The notes under the pieces are model-generated. The model saw only the letters and a list, made by a program, of their open reading frames with translations, did no database searches and was not told where the DNA came from. Positions 20,401 through 27,752 of a stretch of DNA of 64,000 nt are shown piece by piece (positions within the stretch are counted from its first letter, which is position 1; every line of letters starts with the position of its first letter). The position numbers were made by a program, and so were the translations under genes. Origin of the DNA: JBHENC01 sp046262295 (GTDB lineage Bacteria; Acidobacteriota; Blastocatellia; Pyrinomonadales; Pyrinomonadaceae); the NCBI GenBank assembly GCA_046262295.1, contig JBHENC010000002.1, positions 248,001 to 312,000 on the forward strand. Reading direction: 5' to 3'.

Positions 20401-20916
20401 CGACTTGTTGACACGGTGCTCGGCGGCTTCCGTATGACGCTCATCAACACTGCGACGAGCGGGCAGGTCGGAAACCTTACCTATAGCTTACCGTCGGCAA
20501 ATCAGGTCAGCACCGTACTCAGCTATCGCCCGAATATCGTCGGCGACCTCGTCATACCATCCGGCCAGCGCACGCCTAACAACTATATCAATGGCAACGC
20601 GGTGGCAATCCCGACAGACCGCAGCCAGCCGTTCGGCAACGCGGGACGCAACATCATACGCGGGCCTGCCTTCTTCCAAACGGATTTAGGGCTGCACAAA
20701 CAGTTCCCGCTCTTTAGCGAAACGACGCGGCTGGAATTTCGCGCCGAAGCCTTTAATATCTTCAACCATACCAACTTTACCTTGCCCGACTTAAACGTCT
20801 CGAACATCACACGCGATTCAAGCGGCAGCGCCATCGGCGGAACCTTCGGTACGTTCCGCCCCGGCTCCACGTTCCCGGCACGCGAAATACAGTTTGCGCT
20901 GAAGCTCTATTTCTAA
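17479..20916 (+). CDS. TonB-dependent receptor, Oar-like with carboxypeptidase-regulatory domain (first copy)
   Basis: Outer-membrane beta-barrel of 1145 residues for TonB-powered uptake of a large ligand. In order: signal peptide (cleavage near VHAQ), a carboxypeptidase-regulatory-like beta-sandwich ([20 protein letters not shown]...), a plug with [14 protein letters not shown] and [20 protein letters not shown], then a long barrel. The last residues are [11 protein letters not shown], with the terminal Phe required for barrel insertion. The ATG at 17479 follows AAGGAG. Such receptors are expanded in Acidobacteriota; the ligand is unknown but may be a glycan or glycolipid fragment given the neighbours. 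Confidence 0.92.
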   Translation: [1145 protein letters not shown]

Positions 20917-20953
20917 GCGGCGTGAAACTATGATGTAAAGGACACAGAGAGGA

Positions 20954-21982
20954 ATGGAAAGCGAAAAACCTCTTACAAACGAAACGGCGGCGCGGATCAC
21001 ACTTCCGCGCCGCCGTTTTCTGCTCCAAACGGGAGCCGCCATCGGTGCGCTGACAACGTTCGGTGCGCCGCTCACCGCTCTCGGAGCAGAGCTTATCAGC
21101 GCGCAACGAAGCGACAGCATTCATAAAGCCAACAGCCGCTTCTTCCGCTTCGCCATCATTGCCGATACGCACATCATTGACGACTTCTACAAGGGGCCGG
21201 AAGGCAACGCGCTCGACACCGCGACGATCTTCAAGACGACGGCACGCTTGGAGAGCGCCCGCGCGTTAATTAATAGTCTGAGTCCGGCGGTCGAGCGCGT
21301 CTTTCTCGTCGGCGATTACTTCCACGATTACCCGTCGGTTGACTACGATTTCTATTTCAAGAACCGCACGCGCATTGATAACGCCAAAACGCTCACCGAC
21401 GGCTTTCGCGCGCCCGTCCACGTCGGCTTCGGCAATCATGATTACGCCGTGCCGAAAGTTTCGCGCGAGATGTCGCACGAACTGTTTCAGGCAAAGTTAG
21501 GTCTTAAGCCTTACTACGCCATCACGCATCGCGGTTACAAATTCATACATCTGAATAACTTCACCGGCAATACTTGGAATCCATCGCACGCGGAATACAA
21601 TCGCAACACAGGCTCGCTCGGCGAAGCGCAACTAAACTGGTTTGAAGCGCAGTTGCGCGAACGCAAACCCACCTTCGTCTTCATACACTACCCGCTCATT
21701 GACGTGCGCGATACTGAAGTGCGCGACTACGGCATTCTGCCCTTACTGAAGCGATACAAGGAAAATATTCAGTTCGTCGTCTCCGGCCACAAACACAAGT
21801 GGTACGACTTCGCGCGCACCTTCGGGCCGCAGCATTACGTCATGGGTTCGACGCGCTACGACGAAGATGCCTACATGATTGTTGACGTTGATACCAAAGA
21901 GGCCACTTACCGCATCATCAACCTCAACCTCGTTGATTGGGCGACCCATTACAGCCAACCCTACCGGCAAAAAATCAGTTAA
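20954..21982 (+). CDS. Tat-exported calcineurin-like metallophosphoesterase
   Basis: Phosphoesterase of 342 residues with a twin-arginine signal (PRRRFLLQTGAAIGALTTFG), implying export of the folded, metal-loaded enzyme. The metallophosphatase signature runs IIADTHI, VGDYFHDYP, FGNHDY, FIHYPL and SGHKHKW, supplying the Asp, His and Asn ligands of a dinuclear centre. It follows the TonB receptor gene by 37 bp and is preceded by GAGAGGA, so the two are probably cotranscribed. Substrates of such enzymes include phosphodiesters and phosphomonoesters; here a phosphate-bearing ligand of the receptor is an attractive guess. Confidence 0.85.
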   Translation: MESEKPLTNETAARITLPRRRFLLQTGAAIGALTTFGAPLTALGAELISAQRSDSIHKANSRFFRFAIIADTHIIDDFYKGPEGNALDTATIFKTTARLESARALINSLSPAVERVFLVGDYFHDYPSVDYDFYFKNRTRIDNAKTLTDGFRAPVHVGFGNHDYAVPKVSREMSHELFQAKLGLKPYYAITHRGYKFIHLNNFTGNTWNPSHAEYNRNTGSLGEAQLNWFEAQLRERKPTFVFIHYPLIDVRDTEVRDYGILPLLKRYKENIQFVVSGHKHKWYDFARTFGPQHYVMGSTRYDEDAYMIVDVDTKEATYRIINLNLVDWATHYSQPYRQKIS

Positions 21983-22026
21983 GGAACTGCACCTGCTCCG
22001 AACGATATTGCCAATCGTAAAGATTA

Positions 22027-22155
22027 GCCACCACAGACACGGCGCAGAACAGTTTTGAGTTTTCGGTTATCAGTTTTCAGCAAAGACGATAGCGATGTGC
22101 TCTAAACTGAAAACTAAAAACTGAAAACTGCTCTGCGCCTCTCCGGTCTCTGTGG
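22027..22155. repeat. Large imperfect palindrome in a gene spacer
   Basis: Outer arms GCCACCACAGA and TCTGTGGC enclose GGCGCAGA with TCTGCGCC and then CAGTTTT/AGTTTTC-type repeats pairing with their complements. The TCAGTTTTCAG core resembles the palindromes near 53.8 and 54.5 kb. It probably forms a long hairpin after the phosphoesterase gene. Confidence 0.6.
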
Positions 22156-22275
22156 CTAATTTTGAAGCAGTTGGGGCAAGGCTCGGAGAGTCTTATCTGG
22201 TATTCTGTTTTCGAGTAAGATTTAGATTAACGGGTTCGGTGTGCTCGACTTTTCCAGATTGCGTAGAAAACGTTC

Positions 22276-23211
22276 GTGCAGTTTCCATTCAAACTTCCAA
22301 CTCAAAAAGAGTTTGACGCGGCGGGCTTCGGCGTCAACGCGGTAGACCATCTGATGGTCGTGCCGGAGTATCCAGACCCTCATACGAATACGCGGCTGCG
22401 TGCGTATCAGCAGGGCGCGGGCGGGCAGACGGCATCGGCCATCGTCGCGTTGCAGCGTCTCGGGATGCGCACCGCTTACGCCGGACGCTTCGGCACGGAC
22501 ACGGAAGGCCGCTTCGGTTTGCAGTCGTTGAGGGACGAGGGAATTGACGTCGAGTTCTCGGAAGTCATAGAAGATGCACGCACGCAGGTCGGCATTATCA
22601 TCATCGAAGCGAAGAGAGGCGAGCGCACCGTGCTATGGAATCGTGATGCGCGCCTTGCCTACACAATACACGATGCGCCCGTTGACTTCGCCGGAAAAGC
22701 GCGCGTGATTCACATAGATTCGCACGACCCGCTGGCCTGTGCGCGGATGGCGCGAGAGGCGCGGGCGGCTGGCACAATCGTTTCCGCAGATATTGATAAC
22801 GTCTATGAAGGACTGCCGGAGCTTCTGCCGCTGATTGACGTTCTAATTTCATCGAAAGAGTTTCCGCGCTTTTTGACGGGCATCGAAGACGACCGTGCGG
22901 CGCTCGCGGAGATCAAAGCGCGCTACGGTTGTGCGCTCGTCGGACTGACAAAGGGCGGGCGCGGCGCAACTGTTCTTTGCGAAGGAGAATTTCTGGAAAC
23001 GCCAGCTTTTCAAGTGCCCGGCGGGTGCGTGGATACAACGGGCGCGGGCGATGCCTTTCATGCGGGCTTTCTCTACGGCCTCTTGCGAGGCGAAGATATT
23101 GAGATAAGCCTCAAACTCGGCTGCGCCGTCGCCGCGCTCGGCTGTAGAGCCTTAGGCGCACGCACCGCACTGCCGACGCGCGAGGAGTTGAACGCCTTCA
23201 TGAATGAATAA
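22276..23211 (+). CDS. PfkB family carbohydrate kinase
   Basis: Ribokinase-fold sugar kinase of 311 residues. The N-terminal GFGVNAVDHLMVVPEYP and GGQTASAIVALQRLG segments bind sugar, and the C-terminal GCVDTTGAGDAFHAGFLYGL carries the anion hole and catalytic Asp. Substrate is not evident: ribokinase, fructokinase and IolC-type 2-deoxy-5-keto-gluconate kinase all share this fold. The start is a GTG with no strong ribosome-binding site. It converges on glpK and is flanked upstream by the palindrome at 22027-22155. Confidence 0.85.
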   Translation: MQFPFKLPTQKEFDAAGFGVNAVDHLMVVPEYPDPHTNTRLRAYQQGAGGQTASAIVALQRLGMRTAYAGRFGTDTEGRFGLQSLRDEGIDVEFSEVIEDARTQVGIIIIEAKRGERTVLWNRDARLAYTIHDAPVDFAGKARVIHIDSHDPLACARMAREARAAGTIVSADIDNVYEGLPELLPLIDVLISSKEFPRFLTGIEDDRAALAEIKARYGCALVGLTKGGRGATVLCEGEFLETPAFQVPGGCVDTTGAGDAFHAGFLYGLLRGEDIEISLKLGCAVAALGCRALGARTALPTREELNAFMNE

Positions 23212-23233
23212 AAACGCTGTGGCGTATCCTTCA

Positions 23234-24751
23234 TTAATTAACGTCAATCCAATTCAATGTGCGCTCGATGGCTTTGTGCCATCCGGCATAACCTGCTTCT
23301 CTCTGATCCTTGCTCCAGCGCGGTTCCCATTGCTTATCCGCTTGCCAGTTGCGGCGCGTCTCTTCTATATCGCTCCAGAAACCGACGGCTAACCCGGCGG
23401 CATAAGCCGCACCGAGTGCGGTGGTTTCGGCGACAACGGGACGCACGACGGGCACGCCCAAGATGTCTGCCTGAAGTTGCATCAATGTGTCGTTGACGGT
23501 TGCGCCGCCGTCAACTTTCAAGACTTCTAAACGCACGCCGGAATCTTTCGTCATCGCGTCGAGCACGTCGCGCGTTTGGTAGCAGATGGCTTCGAGCGTC
23601 GCACGCGCGAGATGCCCTTTGTCGTTGAAGCGCGAGAGACCGACGATGCAGCCGCGCGCGTCCGAACGCCAGTAGGGAGCGAAGAGTCCTGAAAAAGCAG
23701 GCACGAAATAGACGCCGCCGTTATCCGCGACAGTGTTGGCAAGAGCTTCTATGTCGCTTGCCTGTTTGATGATGCCGAGTTGATCGCGCAACCACTGGAC
23801 GGCGGAGCCGGTCACGGCGACTGAACCTTCGAGCGCATAAACGGGCAATGCGTCGCCGAGCTTGTAGCACATAGTCGTCAGAAGTCCGGCGTGTGAGGGC
23901 ACGATTTCAGTGCCCGTATTGAGCAGCATAAAATTGCCCGTGCCGTAAGTGTTCTTCGCTTCGCCGGGCGTGAAGCAGACTTGCCCGACGGTCGCGGCCT
24001 GCTGGTCGCCCAGATCAGCGCACAAAGGGATTTCACCTTTGAATGCTCCGTCGCTCCGCGTCATGCCGTAAAAGTTTGCATCCGAAGAAGGGCGAACGGC
24101 GGGCAGCATCCGGCGCGGTATGTTAAAGAGCGCGAGCAGCTCGTCGTCCCAGTCGAGCGTTTCGAGATTGAATAACATCGTGCGGCTTGCATTAGTGACA
24201 TCTGTGATATGCGCGCCGCCTCTCACACCGCCGGTCAGGTTCCAGATGAGCCACGTGTCTATATTGCCGAAGACAGCCTCACCTCGTTCGGCGGCAGAGC
24301 GCGTGCCTTCGACGTTCTCTAAAATCCATTGAATCTTCCCGCCGGAAAAATAGGTCGCGGGCGGCAGCCCCGCCTTGCGTCGAATCGTCGCGCCCGCGCC
24401 GTCTTGTTCAAGCCTGTGCATCATGCGATCCGTGCGCGTGTCCTGCCAGACGATGGCGTTGTAAAGCGGCTCGCCTGTTTTCGGATTCCAGACGACAGTG
24501 GTTTCGCGCTGGTTGGTGATACCGACGGCGGCGAGGTCTTTCGCCGTCAGGTTGGCATTGGAGAGCGCGCCTTCGATGGCTTCGGACGTGCGGCGGTAAA
24601 TCTCCAAGGGGTTGTGTTCGACCCAACCGGCCTGCGGCAGAATTTGTGTGTGCTCAAGTTGGTGACGCGCGACTTCGCGCCCTGCGTGGTCGAAGACCAT
24701 AAAGCGCGTGCTCGTCGTTCCCTGATCTATTGCGCCGACGTATCGAGTCAT
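23234..24751 (-). CDS. glpK: Glycerol kinase
   Basis: ATP-dependent kinase making sn-glycerol 3-phosphate from glycerol, 505 residues, full length for the FGGY family. The N-terminal phosphate loop GAIDQGTTSTRFMVFD, the central GNIDTWLIWNLTGG and DLGDQQAATVGQ, and GLFAPYWRSDARG are textbook GlpK motifs. It follows glpF by 20 bp on the same strand, giving a glpF-glpK operon that traps imported glycerol as its phosphate. The product is oxidised by the divergently encoded GlpD. Confidence 0.95.
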   Translation of the reverse strand: MTRYVGAIDQGTTSTRFMVFDHAGREVARHQLEHTQILPQAGWVEHNPLEIYRRTSEAIEGALSNANLTAKDLAAVGITNQRETTVVWNPKTGEPLYNAIVWQDTRTDRMMHRLEQDGAGATIRRKAGLPPATYFSGGKIQWILENVEGTRSAAERGEAVFGNIDTWLIWNLTGGVRGGAHITDVTNASRTMLFNLETLDWDDELLALFNIPRRMLPAVRPSSDANFYGMTRSDGAFKGEIPLCADLGDQQAATVGQVCFTPGEAKNTYGTGNFMLLNTGTEIVPSHAGLLTTMCYKLGDALPVYALEGSVAVTGSAVQWLRDQLGIIKQASDIEALANTVADNGGVYFVPAFSGLFAPYWRSDARGCIVGLSRFNDKGHLARATLEAICYQTRDVLDAMTKDSGVRLEVLKVDGGATVNDTLMQLQADILGVPVVRPVVAETTALGAAYAAGLAVGFWSDIEETRRNWQADKQWEPRWSKDQREAGYAGWHKAIERTLNWIDVN

Positions 24752-24771
24752 GTTTCGCTTATCCTCTCAAA

Positions 24772-25521
24772 TCAGAATCCGATGATGGTGAACAGACCTG
24801 CGCCGATAACGCCGCCGATGACGGGCGCGACCACCGGAATCCAGAAGTATCCCCAGTCGCCCGTGCCCTTGTTTGAAATCGGCAGTATGGCGTAGGCGAG
24901 ACGCGGCCCTAAATCGCGTGCCGGATTGATCGCGTAACCCGTCGGGCCGCCGAGCGAAAGACCTATGCCCCAGACGAGGAATCCGACAAGTATCGGTTGA
25001 ATGCCCTGGCTGAAGACGACCGAAAGATTGATGCCGTTCGGCGTGGTTAATTTCTGCGCGTTGGCGGCAATCGCCAGAATGCCGAAGAGCAGAATCGCCG
25101 TGCCGATGACTTCGGAGATGATGTTATGGACGGGGCGACGAATCGCCGGTGCAGTACAAAAAACGGCGAGCTTGAGTCCTTCGTCTTCCGTCTCCGCCCA
25201 GTGTGGCAGATAGGCGAGCCAGACGACGATTGCGCCGAGAAACGCGCCGATGATTTGCGCGAGAATGTAGCCGGGCACTTGCGCCCAGGGGAATGAGCCG
25301 ACGGCGGCGAGCGCGATGGTGACCGCCGGATTCAGATGCGCGCCGCTCACGCGCCCGACGCAGAAGATGGCGATGATGACCGCCATCGCCCAACCCGTCG
25401 TTATCACCATCCAGCCGCCGTTCTGCCCCTTCGATTTATTCAATAGCACGTTGGCGACGACGCCGTCACCGAGAATCAAGAGAATCATCGTGCCGATAAC
25501 TTCCGCCAGATAAATGTTCAT
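24772..25521 (-). CDS. glpF: Glycerol uptake facilitator (aquaglyceroporin)
   Basis: MIP-family channel of 249 residues with six transmembrane helices and both half-helix motifs, HLNPAVT and INPARD. The Asp after the second NPA motif and the long third loop mark a glycerol-conducting rather than water-only channel. It sits first in the glpFK operon. The Met is at 25521, and a divergent promoter candidate lies at 25734-25762. Confidence 0.92.
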   Translation of the reverse strand: MNIYLAEVIGTMILLILGDGVVANVLLNKSKGQNGGWMVITTGWAMAVIIAIFCVGRVSGAHLNPAVTIALAAVGSFPWAQVPGYILAQIIGAFLGAIVVWLAYLPHWAETEDEGLKLAVFCTAPAIRRPVHNIISEVIGTAILLFGILAIAANAQKLTTPNGINLSVVFSQGIQPILVGFLVWGIGLSLGGPTGYAINPARDLGPRLAYAILPISNKGTGDWGYFWIPVVAPVIGGVIGAGLFTIIGF

Positions 25522-25733
25522 TTACTCAAACCTCTCAATCCAAATTCAGCTTGTGAAAGCACAAAGGGAAGATCGCTCATTCTGCGGGGAAAGATTTTAT
25601 ATCAGCGCAACGCAGACAATGGTTGCGTGCGGCACTTTGACATGAATTATGGCATCCCGGACGCACGCCTTCTTAAGCATTATCGAACCGCCGCTTTTTT
25701 GTCTTGGAATTCAATGAAACGCGAAGCGCGGGC

Positions 25734-25762
25734 ACAGTAATCCTGTCCATACAATAAGTCAA
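25734..25762 (-). promoter_or_regulatory. Candidate sigma-70 promoter for glpF-glpK
   Basis: Minus strand: TTGACT (25762-25757), 17-nt spacer, TACTGT (25739-25734). It faces glpF with a leader of about 200 nt. Confidence 0.45.
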
Positions 25763-25849
25763 GAAGTTTTTTCTAGCCGGATTTGTTTGCAAATTAGTCA
25801 CGAACCATTTTTCATTGCCAGTTTGATACTTATTTAACAAAGATTTATC

Positions 25850-25878
25850 TTGACAGTTGATTTGAGTCTTGTTATTAA
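25850..25878 (+). promoter_or_regulatory. Sigma-70 promoter for glpD
   Basis: TTGACA (25850-25855), exactly 17 nt, TATTAA (25873-25878): a near-consensus promoter about 57 bp upstream of glpD. The expected start point, near 25885, falls inside the palindromic operator that follows. Confidence 0.7.
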
Positions 25879-25882
25879 CACC

Positions 25883-25896
25883 CTTGTCTAGACAAG
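25883..25896. promoter_or_regulatory. Palindromic operator, GntR/HutC-type, at the glpD start point
   Basis: Perfect 14-bp palindrome CTTGTCTAGACAAG. Its GTCTAGAC core is that of HutC-subfamily GntR sites such as those of NagR/DasR. It overlaps the predicted transcription start of glpD, a position suited to repression. A HutC-type regulator is encoded at 30922-31722. Confidence 0.6.
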
Positions 25897-25934
25897 TCCG
25901 TTGATATTATTTACCCGTCACACATCTCCTTTTT

Positions 25935-27623
25935 ATGTCCGGCTCTCAAGGAAATACATCCAGACTTGCGCGGCTGCGCGATGAGGCCTTCGACGTTGTC
26001 GTGATTGGCGGCGGCATCATCGGCGCAGGTGTGGCGCGTGATGCCGCGATGCGTGGTTTGCGTGTCGCGCTTTTTGAGAAAAGGGATTTCGGGAGCGGCA
26101 CGACAGCCGGTTCGACGCGCTTGATTCATGGCGGCCTGCGCTATTTAGAGATGCTCGATTTTCGCCTTGTGCGTATGGATTTGCGCGAGCGCGAAACGCT
26201 GCTGAAGATCGCGCCGCACCTCGTTCGCCCGCTCGAATTCATCATGCCGTTTTATCGCCGCAGCCTTTTTCACCGCGCCAAGATGCGCATCGGCATGGGT
26301 CTCTATGATCTGTTGAGCTACGACAAGAGCCTGCCGCGCCACCGCTTTCTCAACGCTTCCGAACTCAAAGAGCTTGAGCCGAATTTGCGCCAAGAAGGTT
26401 TGCAGGGCGCGGCTGTTTATTTCGACGCGCAAGCCAATTCTCCCGAACGTCTCTGTCTCGAAAACATTATTGACGCACACGAACACGGCGCGCAGACCTT
26501 CAACTATACGGAAGTCACCGGCGCGTCGCTTGAAGGCGGCAACGTCAAAAGCGTGCGCGTCCGCGATTTGTTGAGCGACGATGAAACGGAATTCGCCGTT
26601 AAGAGCCGGATCGTCATCAACGCTTCCGGCGCTTGGTTTGACCGCGTCGCCGGAACGCTCACGGCACACGCGCCCGAACAAATACGCACGACGAAGGGCG
26701 TGCATATCACTTGCCCTTCGGTGACGAAACGCGCCATCGTCGTGTTCTCTTCCGTTGATGAGCGTTTGATGTTCGTTATCCCCTGGCTCGGTTATAGCTG
26801 GCTCGGCACAACCGACACGGATTTCAAGGGCGACCCGGCACAGGTTCAGACAACCGCCGAAGATGTTGACTATATGCTGCGCTCCGTTACGCAGTATTTC
26901 CCGGCGCTCGATACGAAGCCTATTTATTTCAGCAACGCTGGCGTGCGCGCGCTGGTCAGGGAAGAAGGCTCGGAGTCGTCCGTCTCGCGTATGCACCGCA
27001 TCGCTGACGGATCGCGTTCAGGCGCAAGCAATTTAATTTCCGTGATGGGCGGGAAGATTACGGGCTATCGCGCCATCGCGGAAGAAGCGGTTGACATTGC
27101 CTGCGCGAAACTTAAAGTCAGTGCCGCTTGCCAAACGGCAGTAACGCCGCTTCCCGGCGCACGCGGGGAACGCGCTGTAACAGATGCGGCAAATGTGAAG
27201 AATGCTTCGACTGCCGGATTGACGCAAGACACCCTCGCGCATTTATTCAATCTCTACGGCCAACGCGCGGGCGAGGTCATTGCGCTCGCGGCTGAATCCG
27301 AACATTTGCGTGAGCCGCTGTCGCCGCACGCGCCTGACATTGCCGCGCAGGTCGTCTTCGCAGTGCGCACGGAACAATGCACGCGGCTCGTTGATTTTAT
27401 GTTGCGCCGCACCTTGCTCGGCTTCAGTCAGGATCAAGGGCACAGCGCCGCCGCACGCATCGCTTCATTGCTCGCGCAGGAACTCGCTTGGTCGCCCGCG
27501 CGCGAACGCGCAGAACTGAGTCTTTATCAAGACCACATCGCCATGACGCAAGCGTTCCGCGACGGCGAAGCGCAAGGCGAACGAACTGCAACGCATCACG
27601 AACACGCGGTTATGAGTGTGTAG
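25935..27623 (+). CDS. glpD: Glycerol-3-phosphate dehydrogenase (FAD), GlpD
   Basis: Membrane-associated flavoenzyme oxidising glycerol 3-phosphate to dihydroxyacetone phosphate, 562 residues. The FAD-binding VVVIGGGIIGAGVARDAAMRG begins near residue 21, followed by GSTRLIHGGLRYLE and the FVIPWLGYSWLGTTDTDF active-site region; a C-terminal helical cap completes the DAO-type fold. It is transcribed away from glpFK from a strong promoter with an overlapping palindromic operator. Glycerol 3-phosphate could also come from the glycerophosphodiester phosphodiesterase at 31.8 kb. Confidence 0.93.
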   Translation: MSGSQGNTSRLARLRDEAFDVVVIGGGIIGAGVARDAAMRGLRVALFEKRDFGSGTTAGSTRLIHGGLRYLEMLDFRLVRMDLRERETLLKIAPHLVRPLEFIMPFYRRSLFHRAKMRIGMGLYDLLSYDKSLPRHRFLNASELKELEPNLRQEGLQGAAVYFDAQANSPERLCLENIIDAHEHGAQTFNYTEVTGASLEGGNVKSVRVRDLLSDDETEFAVKSRIVINASGAWFDRVAGTLTAHAPEQIRTTKGVHITCPSVTKRAIVVFSSVDERLMFVIPWLGYSWLGTTDTDFKGDPAQVQTTAEDVDYMLRSVTQYFPALDTKPIYFSNAGVRALVREEGSESSVSRMHRIADGSRSGASNLISVMGGKITGYRAIAEEAVDIACAKLKVSAACQTAVTPLPGARGERAVTDAANVKNASTAGLTQDTLAHLFNLYGQRAGEVIALAAESEHLREPLSPHAPDIAAQVVFAVRTEQCTRLVDFMLRRTLLGFSQDQGHSAAARIASLLAQELAWSPARERAELSLYQDHIAMTQAFRDGEAQGERTATHHEHAVMSV

Positions 27624-27752
27624 CCGCGACGATGAGGCGAGTCCTCCGACGACTTTCCTCTGCCCGAACATTTCACATAAAGCCGCTCATTCAACACTTG
27701 AAAGAGGCGCGCGTCCATGATTCTAAAGACGAACAAACTCGAAGGAGGATGA

